Under the pieces are notes generated by a model. The model had not been told where the DNA came from and made no database searches. It saw only the letters and a program-made list of their open reading frames with translations. Made by a program: the position numbers and the translations under genes. Shown in pieces: positions 1-8,086 of a DNA stretch of 47,761 nucleotides. Numbering within the stretch: the stretch's first letter is position 1; each line of letters begins with the position of its first letter. The stretch comes from JAVBNF01 sp031551725 (GTDB lineage Bacteria; Bacteroidota; Bacteroidia; Bacteroidales; P3): positions 1 to 47,761 of the forward strand of contig JAVBNF010000059.1 of the NCBI GenBank assembly GCA_031551725.1. The letters are read 5' to 3'.

Positions 1-1
1 G

Positions 2-336
2 AATAAAAAGATAAACCACAGAGAACACAAAGGCACAGAGATATAAAAATCTGCGAAAATCAGCGTCATCTGCGAAAATTCGCGATGAACCGAGCCGCAG
101 GCGAGCTCATGAGCCGATAGGCGAATAACCCGTCAGCGAAGCTGACAATACGCGCCGCGTCACCGCGCAATAAAAAGATAAACCACAGAGAACACAAAAG
201 ACACAGAGATATAAAAATCTGCGAAAATCAGCGTCATCTGCGAAAATTCGCGATGAACCGAGCCGCAGGCGAGCTCATGAGCCGATAGGCGAATAACCCG
301 TCAGCGAAGCTGACAATACGCGCAGCGTCACCGTGG
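2..336. repeat. Two tandem copies of a ~167 bp intergenic repeat
   Basis: Copy 1 is about 2-168 and copy 2 about 169-336. They are almost identical, differing by a 1-base indel near the start and a few substitutions near the end. Each holds a CACAGAG-rich start, the phrases CTGCGAAAAT and TTCGCGATGAA, and a short hairpin (GTCAGCGAAGCTGAC, around 132-146 and 300-314). Diverged pieces recur at 9085-9160 (reverse orientation, internally shortened) and 30432-30470 (forward), so this is a dispersed family. No coding sequence is evident in 1-369. I infer a non-coding REP/MITE-like repeat; its mechanism of spread is unknown. Confidence 0.85.
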
Positions 337-352
337 AATAAAAAATATTTTG

Positions 353-360
353 TATTTTTG
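353..360 (+). promoter_or_regulatory. Possible -7 element for anSME gene
   Basis: TATTTTTG matches the Bacteroidetes TAnnTTTG box, but it ends only 9 bases before the ATG at 370 and I see no -33 TTG at the expected distance. Transcription could instead start from a similar box just upstream (TATTTTG at 346-352). The assignment is weak. Confidence 0.3.
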
Positions 361-369
361 TATCCATTC

Positions 370-1629
370 ATGAAAAATGCATTTCAAAATACACTCACTT
401 TCGATGATGCCGTTCGGGGACAGCGCCCTACAGCTTTTTCGGCAATGATTAAGCCTGTTGGTGCACATTGCAACCTCGATTGTACGTATTGTTATTATCT
501 CGATAAAGCCGGTATTTATGACAACAAACAACCGGTCATGAACGACGAACTGCTCGAAACATTCATCCGTCAATACATCGAAGGCAATGATGTTCCGCAA
601 GTCGAATTCCTTTGGCATGGCGGAGAACCTTTGCTCGCCGGGCTCGACTTCTACCGCAAAGCCATCGTTTTGCAAAATAAATATAAAGGCGAAAAAACAA
701 TTCTCAATTCTTTGCAAACAAACGGCACGCTTGTAAATGAAGAATGGTGCCGCTTTTTCAAAGAAAACAATTTTTTAATCGGAATTTCTATCGACGGGCC
801 GCAGGATATTCATGACGCTTTTCGCATAAATAAAGGCGGCGAACCCACGTGGGAAAAAGTGATGCGTGCCATTGCGATGTTTCAGAAATTTGGTATTGAG
901 TATAATACATTAAGCGTTATCAATAAAAACAGCGAAGGGCGCGGCACTGAGGTGTATGCTTTTTTGAAAGCCATCGGCAGTCAATATATGCAATTTCTGC
1001 CTGCGGTGGAATATGTGGTTGATGATATGAAAAACCGGCGCCCGGCAATTGTTCCGCCCAATACTGAAGGCTCTTATCGGGCACCGTGGAGCGTGAGTCC
1101 TGCCGGTTTCGGTGAATTTTTAAACGACATTTTTGATGAATGGGTGCTACGCGATGTCGGAAATTATTACGTTCAGCAGTTTGATGCCGCGCTTGCGCAA
1201 TGGGTGGGAGCCGATCCCGGCATTTGTATTTTCAAAGAATGCTGCGGCGACGCGATGGTTGTGGAACATAACGGCGACGTTTATTCTTGCGATCATTTTG
1301 TTTACAAACAACATCGCTTGGGAAATATTGTGCAAACCGATTTGAAAACGCTTTATAAATCGCAAGCGCAATTCGATTTTGGAATTCATAAACGCAACAC
1401 GCTTCCGCGCGAATGCTTGCGGTGCGAATATAATTTTGCGTGTCGCGGAGAATGCCCCAAACATCGTTTCGTGAAAACTGCAAACGGCGAAAGCGGATTG
1501 AATGTACTTTGTGAAGGTTACAAACTTTTTTTTGAACACGTTTCGCCTTATATGGATTTCATGGCAAAAATGTTGAGTGAAGAAAAACCACCCGCATTGG
1601 TAATGCAATGGGCAAGGAAGAATATTTAA
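370..1629 (+). CDS. Anaerobic sulfatase-maturating enzyme (radical SAM/SPASM)
   Basis: This is a radical SAM enzyme that oxidises a Cys or Ser in the active site of a sulfatase to C-alpha-formylglycine in the cytoplasm, using SAM and 4Fe-4S clusters. The N-terminus carries the CNLDCTYCYY cluster motif (CxxxCxxC) near residues 34-43. The C-terminal SPASM region has the expected cysteine ladder: CIFKECCG, YSCDHF, CLRCEYNFACRGECP and a last Cys in LCEGY. The length (~419 aa) fits the family. I chose the ATG at 370 because the homologous region starts there; an in-frame TTG at 358 would add four residues. It converges on a Ser-type sulfatase, its expected substrate, with a shared hairpin between them. 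Function is inferred from motifs and context. Confidence 0.93.
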   Translation: MKNAFQNTLTFDDAVRGQRPTAFSAMIKPVGAHCNLDCTYCYYLDKAGIYDNKQPVMNDELLETFIRQYIEGNDVPQVEFLWHGGEPLLAGLDFYRKAIVLQNKYKGEKTILNSLQTNGTLVNEEWCRFFKENNFLIGISIDGPQDIHDAFRINKGGEPTWEKVMRAIAMFQKFGIEYNTLSVINKNSEGRGTEVYAFLKAIGSQYMQFLPAVEYVVDDMKNRRPAIVPPNTEGSYRAPWSVSPAGFGEFLNDIFDEWVLRDVGNYYVQQFDAALAQWVGADPGICIFKECCGDAMVVEHNGDVYSCDHFVYKQHRLGNIVQTDLKTLYKSQAQFDFGIHKRNTLPRECLRCEYNFACRGECPKHRFVKTANGESGLNVLCEGYKLFFEHVSPYMDFMAKMLSEEKPPALVMQWARKNI

Positions 1630-1668
1630 CCACAATGAGCACGAAGAAACTTTGTGACCTTTGTGGTT
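1628..1668. terminator. Bidirectional hairpin between convergent genes
   Basis: AACCACAA (1628-1635) pairs with TTGTGGTT (1661-1668). The hairpin overlaps the anSME stop codon and lies 8 bases from the sulfatase stop. Its sequence is a remnant of the CACAGAG/ACCACA intergenic repeat style seen at the window start. It could terminate both transcripts, though no long U-tract follows. Confidence 0.5.
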
Positions 1669-1676
1669 CATAAAGA

Positions 1677-3194
1677 TTACACCGGAAAATGATACAAACG
1701 CCCGTTTACCTCAATAGTCACATTGCCGCTGCTCGGCCAAAGCGGTTTCACGGTTTGCGTTTTTTCCCATTCAGAAATTACGGCTTCCATTTCCTTCACT
1801 TTTTCAGGAAATAATTCCGCAAGATTATTTAATTCTTTCGGATCATTCGATAAATCAAAAAGAAAAACTTTTTTATCTTTTTTGGCAATATACAATTTCC
1901 AATGATCAATAATGCAGGCTTTCACATAGCCGTTGCGCCAATATAAACATTGATGCGGACACTCCGAAGATTCATCTTGCAAATAAGGCAATAAATTCAC
2001 ACCATCGTAAGTACGGTCGTTCGGAACCGGAACATTTGCAACGGAAGTAATCGTACTGAAAATATCCAACGTTGAAACCGGATGTTCGTAAACCACACTT
2101 TGATTGAGCATCGTTTGCGGAAAACGGATATAAAACGGCACGCGCAAACCGCCGTCGAAAAGCGTGCATTTGCCACCGCACAAACCGTTGTCGGTTGCAC
2201 GTGTGTAAGCCGCACCGCCATTGTCGCTCGTGAAAATAATCAACGTATTATCGTACAAATTATGTTCTTTCAGCGCCGCAACTACATCGCCCATGGCATC
2301 GTCCAGCGCTTCAATCATGGCGTAGTAAATCTTTTTTACGGGATCACTTTCGTGAATATGGTTGTAGTAGGCTTTTGGCGCTTGGAAGGGGTCGTGAGGT
2401 GCGTTGAAAGTCAGCGTTAGGAAAAACGGATTATTCTTGTTCTTATCAATAAATTCAACGGCTTTGTTGGCAAATGAAAACGTAAGATATCCGGTATCTT
2501 TTACCTCTTTATTGTTTTCACGAATAGCTGTCGCGCCGGCTCGTTTCTGCCAGGCGGGAATGTCCGAAAACGCCCACGGAAGCGGCATGTTGACATATTT
2601 GGAAGTGTCGATCGGTTCATCGATATAGCGAGTTAAAGCGCCGGCAAAATAATAGCTGTAATCGTAGCCATATTTGTCGGGCGAATTCTTAATATCTGAA
2701 CCGATATTCCATTTGCCGATGAGTCCGGTGGCGTAACCGGCTTTTTTCATCAACTCGGCAATGATAATCTCGCTTTTGGGGAGTTCGGTCTTATATTTTC
2801 CTCTACGAACAAAAATATTCGGACTGAATGTTTTCAAGCCTTCCGGTTTCTTTTTAAATGAAAGATAATATTTTTTAAAATCCTTCATAAAACTTTTATC
2901 AAACTTATCGTAGGGCATAAACTCGCAACCAAAGCGGTTTTGATAACGACCGGTCAGGATGGCGGCGCGCGAAGGGCCGGAAATGGGCGAGGATGCATAA
3001 GCATGCGTGCAGCGAACGCCTTGATTGCCGAGTGCATCGATATTCGGTGTACGAATACGTGTATTTCCGTAAGCCTGTAAGTCGTTAAAACCCAAATCAT
3101 CCACAACAATCAAAATCACATTGGGCGATTGCTGCTGTGCATAAGCCCCGATAACGGCCTGCGACGATAATAAAAATAATAGTTTTTTATCCAT
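1677..3194 (-). CDS. Ser-type sulfatase, exported
   Basis: Alkaline-phosphatase-superfamily sulfatase that hydrolyses sulfate esters, probably on host or algal glycans. A signal peptide (MDKKLLFLLSSQ... cleaved near AYA-QQ) is followed by VVDDLGFNDL, the metal-binding Asp pair. The active-site signature SGPSRAAILTGR has Ser where Cys-type enzymes have Cys, so the formylglycine must come from serine. The downstream metal-site motif is TSDNGG. The length is ~505 aa. I chose the start at 3194 because it opens directly onto the signal peptide; an upstream in-frame start at 3245 would add 17 unlikely residues that run through the promoter. anSME is the convergent neighbour. Substrate specificity cannot be read from sequence. 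Confidence 0.93.
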   Translation of the reverse strand: MDKKLLFLLSSQAVIGAYAQQQSPNVILIVVDDLGFNDLQAYGNTRIRTPNIDALGNQGVRCTHAYASSPISGPSRAAILTGRYQNRFGCEFMPYDKFDKSFMKDFKKYYLSFKKKPEGLKTFSPNIFVRRGKYKTELPKSEIIIAELMKKAGYATGLIGKWNIGSDIKNSPDKYGYDYSYYFAGALTRYIDEPIDTSKYVNMPLPWAFSDIPAWQKRAGATAIRENNKEVKDTGYLTFSFANKAVEFIDKNKNNPFFLTLTFNAPHDPFQAPKAYYNHIHESDPVKKIYYAMIEALDDAMGDVVAALKEHNLYDNTLIIFTSDNGGAAYTRATDNGLCGGKCTLFDGGLRVPFYIRFPQTMLNQSVVYEHPVSTLDIFSTITSVANVPVPNDRTYDGVNLLPYLQDESSECPHQCLYWRNGYVKACIIDHWKLYIAKKDKKVFLFDLSNDPKELNNLAELFPEKVKEMEAVISEWEKTQTVKPLWPSSGNVTIEVNGRLYHFPV

Positions 3195-3210
3195 TTTTGA
3201 AAAAAGTAAA

Positions 3211-3241
3211 CAAAAATACAAATTTTTTGTAAAAAAATCAA
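3211..3241 (-). promoter_or_regulatory. Bacteroidetes promoter of sulfatase gene
   Basis: On the minus strand TTG (3239-3241) is followed by a 20-base spacer and TATTTTTG (3211-3218). This fits the phylum consensus of a -33 TTG and -7 TAnnTTTG, 16 bases ahead of the ATG at 3194. Confidence 0.7.
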
Positions 3242-3249
3242 GCATAGAA

Positions 3250-3331
3250 AACCTAACAGATCTATATTAATGAATAATGGTTTCGTGTTCTCTACAGCAA
3301 TGCAGTTTATGAACAGGAAAGCTGTTAGGTT
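3250..3331. repeat. Split copy of the CCTAACAG/CTGTTAGG palindrome
   Basis: AACCTAACAG near 3250-3259 and CTGTTAGGTT near 3322-3331 are the same arms as the terminators at 9199-9233 and 30357-30389, but separated here by about 60 bases. The rest of 3195-3430 holds a second imperfect hairpin (ATAATAATTG at 3370-3379 with CAATTGTTATTAT at 3395-3407) just ahead of the next gene. I see no ORF in this gap. Confidence 0.5.
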
Positions 3332-3430
3332 CTGGAATATTCACAAATACGATTTAACAAGTTTCGGTCATAATAATTGAACAAAAAACGTTCCCAATTG
3401 TTATTATTGAAAGTTCTAAAATTTTCGATT

Positions 3431-4240
3431 ATGAAAACAAAATTGATTTTTGGCATAATTGGTTTGATATTTTTAAGTTCAAACATACATGCTCAAGCAC
3501 AACAAACAGCGGCGCCTGCAACTCAAACCCCAGCAGCGGCCGGACTGGACGCCGAAACCCTCAAGAAAGCCAATGACCCCATGGCACACACCAAAGCGTT
3601 AAATTTGCATAATTACATCATGCCTTCTTTGTACGGCACCGATGCGCAAATGAATCAAATGATGATTCGGTATGCACAACCGATCGGTCCGGTATTGGTG
3701 CGTGCAACCATGCCGTTTGTTGTACTGTCGGAGCCTAACATGGGCCCAACAACGGGTTTGGGCGATTTTAATATTTTCGGAATTTATGCCATGGAACGGA
3801 ATGGTAATAAATTCGGCATCGGACCTTCAATCACCGTTCCTACCGGTACGGAGGATTTAGGACAAGGCAAATGGCAGGCCGGTCTCTCGGCCCTGGCATT
3901 CTTTGCAAAAAGCCATATACTCCAAGGAGGAACGTTGCTGCAATGGCAGGCATCTTTTGCCGGCGATGAAGACCGTGCCGATGTCAATCTTTTAACTGCA
4001 CAAATTTTTGGTATTTGGCAAATAGGCGGAGGAACTTATCTGCGCAGCACCGGAATCTGGTCGTTTGATTTAAGTGGATCGGGGGCCTATAATGTGCCCA
4101 TTGGATTGGGAATTGGTAAAGTCGTTAAAGCCGGCAGTGTTGTTTTTAATATTTTTGCCGAACCTCAATTCTCGGTTTTAGCTTACGGCGCCGGACAACC
4201 GAAATTCCAAATATTTGTGGGATTTAATTCGCAATTCTGA
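3431..4240 (+). CDS. Secreted outer-membrane beta-barrel-like protein, unknown function
   Basis: The 269-aa protein has a clear signal peptide (MKTKLIFGIIGLIFLSSNIHA-QA), then an Ala/Gln/Thr-rich linker to about residue 40. Alternating aromatic/glycine strands follow and run to the C-terminus, which ends in Phe (FVGFNSQF), as outer-membrane barrels do. Phrases such as FGIGPSITVPTGTEDLGQGK and GLGDFNIFGIYAM resemble the phenol-degradation/neuromedin-U-like outer-membrane transporter families, but I cannot assign a substrate. I chose the ATG at 3431, at the signal peptide; an upstream start at 3377 would add 18 residues. It stands alone, bounded by the sulfatase and a convergent gene pair. Confidence 0.75.
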   Translation: MKTKLIFGIIGLIFLSSNIHAQAQQTAAPATQTPAAAGLDAETLKKANDPMAHTKALNLHNYIMPSLYGTDAQMNQMMIRYAQPIGPVLVRATMPFVVLSEPNMGPTTGLGDFNIFGIYAMERNGNKFGIGPSITVPTGTEDLGQGKWQAGLSALAFFAKSHILQGGTLLQWQASFAGDEDRADVNLLTAQIFGIWQIGGGTYLRSTGIWSFDLSGSGAYNVPIGLGIGKVVKAGSVVFNIFAEPQFSVLAYGAGQPKFQIFVGFNSQF

Positions 4241-4268
4241 AGTTTTTTTGCAAAAAAAAGAAATAAAC

Positions 4269-4299
4269 TTGCAAATTAATAGATTTATTCCTAATTTTG
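4269..4299 (+). promoter_or_regulatory. Orphan Bacteroidetes promoter in intergenic gap
   Basis: TTG (4269-4271), a 20-base spacer and TAATTTTG (4292-4299) form a near-ideal vegetative promoter pointing rightward. The next gene on the plus strand is more than 10 kb away, so it should drive a short non-coding transcript. Confidence 0.6.
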
Positions 4300-4304
4300 C
4301 AATA

Positions 4305-4371
4305 AGAGTTCATCTCTCATTCGAGAGAAAGAAATCGGAAAACGCAAGCCTTGATGCTCTGCGTTTTCTGC
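4305..4371 (+). ncRNA. Candidate small RNA with two hairpins
   Basis: Downstream of the promoter at 4269-4299 lie hairpin 1 (CTCTC-ATTC-GAGAG, around 4314-4327) and hairpin 2 (GAAAACGCA 4338-4346 with TGCGTTTTC 4360-4368). A short T-run follows, typical of an intrinsic terminator. The predicted RNA is about 65-75 nt. It has no ORF and would converge on the 3' end of the gene at 4374-4880. Hairpin 2 alone could simply be the shared terminator of two convergent units; the promoter is what argues for an RNA gene. Confidence 0.45.
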
Positions 4372-4373
4372 TT

Positions 4374-4880
4374 TTATAGAAGGTGTGGTAATTTCCTTTT
4401 ATATTTCTTCATCATTTTATTTCGTGCAAAATCCTTTCCTTCAAGGTGAAATGCTGAAAGTAAATAATATGCAGACTGGTTTCTTAATGGTTCAAGCACA
4501 ACAATGTACTCTTCATCTTGATCATAAATATACGTTCTGAATCCGGAAGGTTCTTTGACGGAAAAGGTGAGTATATTGTGTTTCTTTTGTTCTTCTATGT
4601 GAAATCGAATCCAATGGATTCGAGAGGATCTGGAATAATCAAATTCTCTGTTCCGCAGCCCTCTATCAATTGTTTTTCTGGTAAGATGATTAAATAAAAT
4701 TTCCATAGAATCCTTACCGTCTTCGGGAGTTGGATGTATCCTTTTTGTTTGAAAGCAAAAATTAGGATTATTTCGAATATCTCGATCGAAAATTCCCCGT
4801 AAAGATCTATCTTTCGCTAACTCCGACATCGAAATAATGTCCAATAATTCATTATATTTCTTTAATAAATTAAAGGGCAT
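4374..4880 (-). CDS. Small nuclease-like protein paired with DUF3800
   Basis: The 168-aa basic protein has no signal peptide or membrane segment. The C-terminal half carries RIHWIRFHIEE, then IYDQDEEYIVVLEPLRNQ and YYLLSAFHLEGKDFARNKMM. This order resembles the phage barnase/EndoU/ColicinE5-D/RelE-like nuclease families (an aromatic-Leu-Leu-Ser/Thr-Ala strand followed by a basic tail). That resemblance is only by eye. It begins 10 bases after the DUF3800 gene ends and is probably co-transcribed with it. The surroundings are more AT-rich than the flanking genes. I infer an RNase/toxin-like role with the upstream protein; a hypothetical protein of other function is quite possible. Confidence 0.7.
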   Translation of the reverse strand: MPFNLLKKYNELLDIISMSELAKDRSLRGIFDRDIRNNPNFCFQTKRIHPTPEDGKDSMEILFNHLTRKTIDRGLRNREFDYSRSSRIHWIRFHIEEQKKHNILTFSVKEPSGFRTYIYDQDEEYIVVLEPLRNQSAYYLLSAFHLEGKDFARNKMMKKYKRKLPHLL

Positions 4881-4890
4881 ATTATTTTAA

Positions 4891-5556
4891 TTAAATAAAA
4901 AATAAATTTAGTTTTTCAGAATAATTGGTTTCATTAAGATTACACCCGGAATGCTTCATGATTTTTTCTATTAAATGCATTTTTGCGGTGTTCCTTTTTA
5001 GATTGTCATTTTTATAATATGAAATTGCGCCCATCAGAAAGTCGGCTAATTGCATCAATAAACTTTCATGCGAACGGATGTTTTGTATATTTCTAAAAAC
5101 GCCATATTTCGTATTTAAAATGTTTTTTAGTTGGCAGACTTTTTGACTGCTTAAAGAGTCTTTTATATCCAAATATACATTGTAAGAGTGGCGGGAGTCC
5201 AGGCTGTGGTTTAATAATTGATAATACATTTTATAGTAAAAATCATCATACGATTGCCCAAAAGATTCATTATCGATTTTTGATTTTTTTACCCCAACAG
5301 CTCTGAATTTTAAATCGGTTGCAAAAAAATAATCAATAAGTTCTGAATAGAACCTAACTTTTGATTGTGAAACTTTCGACCATTTTATCTCTGCATAAAA
5401 ATGATGTTTTTTCTTTAATGCATTAATTTGCGAAGAATGTGTTTTAATTTGATTATAGGCTGAACTCACAGAACCTAAAAACATAAAGTCTTTATGATCG
5501 TGCTCAATATGGCAACTCTCATCACAATAAATGTTAAAAGTTTTGTGTGTATTCAT
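4891..5556 (-). CDS. DUF3800 domain protein (RNase H-like fold)
   Basis: The 221-aa protein shows the DUF3800 plan: an N-terminal strand ending in YCDESCH (usual YxDESG), a middle block with YLDIKDS, and the C-terminal LLMQLADFLMGAISYY with the conserved Gln-Leu-Ala-Asp. These acidic residues at strand ends suit an RNase-H-like metal site; activity is not established for this protein. It starts 10 bases after the rseP stop and is followed 10 bases later by the nuclease-like gene. It therefore sits as an AT-rich insert at the end of the dxr-rseP operon. DUF3800 genes are common in variable and defence-associated loci, which is why the pair is of interest. Confidence 0.8.
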   Translation of the reverse strand: MNTHKTFNIYCDESCHIEHDHKDFMFLGSVSSAYNQIKTHSSQINALKKKHHFYAEIKWSKVSQSKVRFYSELIDYFFATDLKFRAVGVKKSKIDNESFGQSYDDFYYKMYYQLLNHSLDSRHSYNVYLDIKDSLSSQKVCQLKNILNTKYGVFRNIQNIRSHESLLMQLADFLMGAISYYKNDNLKRNTAKMHLIEKIMKHSGCNLNETNYSEKLNLFFI

Positions 5557-5566
5557 CAGAAAATTA

Positions 5567-6877
5567 CTATTTAAACAGCTTCAACAAATCGTTCCCCACT
5601 GCAAAAATCATCAATCCGAAAACAATAACCATACCCACCGTTTGCGCGTATTCGAGGAATTTGTCGCTCGGCTTGCGGCGTGTAATCATTTCATAAAGCG
5701 TAAACAAAATATGTCCGCCATCCAGAGCCGGAATGGGCAGAATATTCATAAACGCGAGGATAAGCGAAAGCAGTCCGGTGATATACCAAAAACGTGCCCA
5801 CATCCACACAGCACCGTAAATAGACGCAATGCCGATGGGCCCTTGTAAACTTTCCTGCGCTTTTTCTTCGCCGGTAAAGAGCTTTCCAATGCCCTTGGCA
5901 TTCACTACAATCATATCAATGGCATCCGACCAGCCATAAGCCAAGGCCGAACCGACATTGTAAGATGTCATTGCATAGGGGGTCTTTGCAGTCATACCTG
6001 CAATGCCGTTAGAATCCAATGTTAGCGGCATTTTCAAAGTGTCGCTTCCGCGTAAAACCGTAATTTCTGTTTGCATTCCGCGGTGTTCAAACGCCATTGC
6101 ACGGAAATTTCCGTAAGATGATGTTGCCGTATCATTCATTGATAGAATAATATCGTTTTTTTGAATACCCGTTGCAGCAGCGGGATATCCTGGCAAAACA
6201 CTGTCAATGATAAATGTAAAATTAAACGGCTCTACCAACAAATCGCGCGTTTTCATGGCTTGTTTGTAGATGTTTTTAGGCACTACAACTTCGTGTTGTT
6301 CGCCGTTGCGTTCAACAGTCAGTGTTGCGCCCATCAGCGTAAGCGGCGATTGAATATCGCGGAAACGCTCAACGTCCTTACCATTTAAAGCAATGATTTT
6401 ATCGCCATCCTGAAAACCGATTTCTTTACCTAAAGCAGATGCGTAAATGCCGTCTTGCGAAACGGTTTTTACGGATAAATATTCTTTTTCATTAAATAAT
6501 AATAATGCTGAAAAAATAACCACCCCGGTGATGAGGTTCATGAAAACGCCGCCAACAAGCACAATCAAGCGCTGCCAAGCCGGTTTCGAACGGAATTCCC
6601 ACGACTGTGGTTCTTGCTTCATTTGCTCTGTATTCATCGACTCATCAATCATTCCTGCAATTTGACAATAGCCGCCAAACGGCAGCCAGCCCATGCCGTA
6701 TTCGGTTTCGCCGATTTTAAAGCTGAATAATTTCACGCCGAAAGCGTCGAAAAATAAGTAAAACTTCGTCACGCGGATGCCGAATGCGCGAGCAGCGAGA
6801 AAGTGTCCTAATTCGTGTAAAAGTACCAAAAGTGAAAGGCCGAGAATCAATTGTCCGGCCATGATTAATCCGTTCAT
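5567..6877 (-). CDS. rseP: Site-2 intramembrane metalloprotease RseP
   Basis: This is an inner-membrane zinc protease that cleaves transmembrane anti-sigma factors and signal-peptide remnants. The first helix carries HELGHFLAARAFG (HExxH zinc site, residues ~21-25). The third zinc ligand lies in NILPIPALDGGHI near residue 385. Between them is a periplasmic PDZ region (KNDIILSMND, FQDGDKIIALNGKDV), apparently two tandem PDZ modules as usual. The length of 436 aa is normal. It lies 55 bases downstream of dxr, the common Bacteroidetes arrangement. A 23-base hairpin (6900-6922) sits in that gap. Confidence 0.95.
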   Translation of the reverse strand: MNGLIMAGQLILGLSLLVLLHELGHFLAARAFGIRVTKFYLFFDAFGVKLFSFKIGETEYGMGWLPFGGYCQIAGMIDESMNTEQMKQEPQSWEFRSKPAWQRLIVLVGGVFMNLITGVVIFSALLLFNEKEYLSVKTVSQDGIYASALGKEIGFQDGDKIIALNGKDVERFRDIQSPLTLMGATLTVERNGEQHEVVVPKNIYKQAMKTRDLLVEPFNFTFIIDSVLPGYPAAATGIQKNDIILSMNDTATSSYGNFRAMAFEHRGMQTEITVLRGSDTLKMPLTLDSNGIAGMTAKTPYAMTSYNVGSALAYGWSDAIDMIVVNAKGIGKLFTGEEKAQESLQGPIGIASIYGAVWMWARFWYITGLLSLILAFMNILPIPALDGGHILFTLYEMITRRKPSDKFLEYAQTVGMVIVFGLMIFAVGNDLLKLFK

Positions 6878-6899
6878 CGTTTATTGTTTCGTGTTCGTC

Positions 6900-6922
6900 A
6901 TGGCCAGCGACAGCGTGGCCAT
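6900..6922. repeat. Hairpin in the dxr-rseP gap
   Basis: ATGGCCA (6900-6906) is repeated inverted as TGGCCAT (6916-6922). It lies between two co-directional genes and has no following T-run on the minus strand, so it may stabilise or process the mRNA rather than terminate it. Confidence 0.4.
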
Positions 6923-6932
6923 CCGGTTATTA

Positions 6933-8084
6933 TTAAATTATTTCCTGTGTAAATATCCGTGTTTCTCTGTCTGTTTCCAATAATTCCGTCAGGCTTGGCT
7001 GTTGAATGAAGCTGATTTTTTCCAAACTTTTTTCAATTAAATTGGGGATGTCTAAAAATCCAATTCGATCACTTAAAAATGCGTTTACCGCGATTTCATT
7101 GGCTGCATTCAGGATACATGCTGCATTGCCGCCTTTTTCGAGCACATCGTAGGCCAGTTGCAGGCAGCGGAATGTTTTTATATCCGGTTTTTCGAATGTC
7201 AGTTGCGGATATGCTGTGAAATCGAAACGTTTAAAGGTGTTTTTCAAACGTTGCGGATAAGTAAATGCATATTGAATGGGTAATTTCATATCCGGAAGCC
7301 CCATTTGTGCTTTCAAGGAGCCGTCTTCAAACTGAACAAGTGAATGTATGATGGATTGCGGATGAATCACCGCTTCTATTTGTGAATTTTTTACGCCAAA
7401 AAGCCATTTGGCTTCGATCACTTCCAGGCCTTTATTCATCAGTGTTGCCGAGTCGATGGTGATCTTTTGTCCCATCGTCCACGACGGATGTTTAAGCGCT
7501 TGTGCTTTCGTAACGGAGGCAAGCTCGTCGCGAGTTTTTCCACGGAAAGGGCCGCCGGAACCGGTTAAAATAATTTTCTCTATTTTATTATGAAATTCCC
7601 CCGCCAGACATTGAAAAATGGCCGAATGTTCCGAATCCACGGGGTAAATATTTACACCTTTTTCTTGTGCTAATTTGGTAATTAAATCGCCGGCAACAAC
7701 GAGTGTTTCTTTGTTTGCCAACGCAATAGTTTTGCCTGCGCGAATGGCGCTTACCGTTGGTTTGAGTCCTGCCGCGCCTACCAACGCTGTCAATACAATA
7801 TCGACTTCGTTCGATTCAACGATTTGCTCAATGGATTCAGGTCCTGCAAAGACTTTGACGTCATGCGATTCTAATGCTTTGCTGACTTTCGAATATAAAT
7901 CTTTATTGCCGATAACAACGGTGCTCGGTTGGAATTTAATCGCTTGTTCGATCAATAAGTCCGCGTTGTTGTAGGCTGTTAAAATTTCGAGTTGTAAATG
8001 TTCCGATTGTTCGGCAATCACTTCCAGTGCCTGTGTGCCGATGGATCCTGTGGAACCTAATATGGCAATACGTTTCTTATCCAT
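6933..8084 (-). CDS. dxr: 1-deoxy-D-xylulose-5-phosphate reductoisomerase
   Basis: Converts DXP to 2-C-methyl-D-erythritol 4-phosphate with NADPH, the committed step of the non-mevalonate isoprenoid pathway. The N-terminus has the NADPH site GSTGSIGTQALEV. The metal/substrate motifs DSEHSAIFQCL and GSGGPFR are present, as are SATLMNKGLEVIEA and PDMKLPIQYA. The length of ~383 aa is standard. I chose the start at 8084 (MDKKRIAIL), just upstream of the dinucleotide fold; an in-frame start at 8108 would overlap the preceding gene's stop. It is 2 bases from the M23 gene, so the three genes M23-dxr-rseP look like an operon. Confidence 0.97.
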   Translation of the reverse strand: MDKKRIAILGSTGSIGTQALEVIAEQSEHLQLEILTAYNNADLLIEQAIKFQPSTVVIGNKDLYSKVSKALESHDVKVFAGPESIEQIVESNEVDIVLTALVGAAGLKPTVSAIRAGKTIALANKETLVVAGDLITKLAQEKGVNIYPVDSEHSAIFQCLAGEFHNKIEKIILTGSGGPFRGKTRDELASVTKAQALKHPSWTMGQKITIDSATLMNKGLEVIEAKWLFGVKNSQIEAVIHPQSIIHSLVQFEDGSLKAQMGLPDMKLPIQYAFTYPQRLKNTFKRFDFTAYPQLTFEKPDIKTFRCLQLAYDVLEKGGNAACILNAANEIAVNAFLSDRIGFLDIPNLIEKSLEKISFIQQPSLTELLETDRETRIFTQEII

Positions 8085-8086
8085 TT

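Noticed and set aside
2..336. CRISPR array
   Set aside because: Only two long adjacent copies with no spacer-repeat alternation and no cas genes.
1147..1671. Long open frame antisense to anSME
   Set aside because: It lies wholly over a well-supported gene, has no recognisable domain and reads as low-quality Cys/Phe-rich shadow translation.
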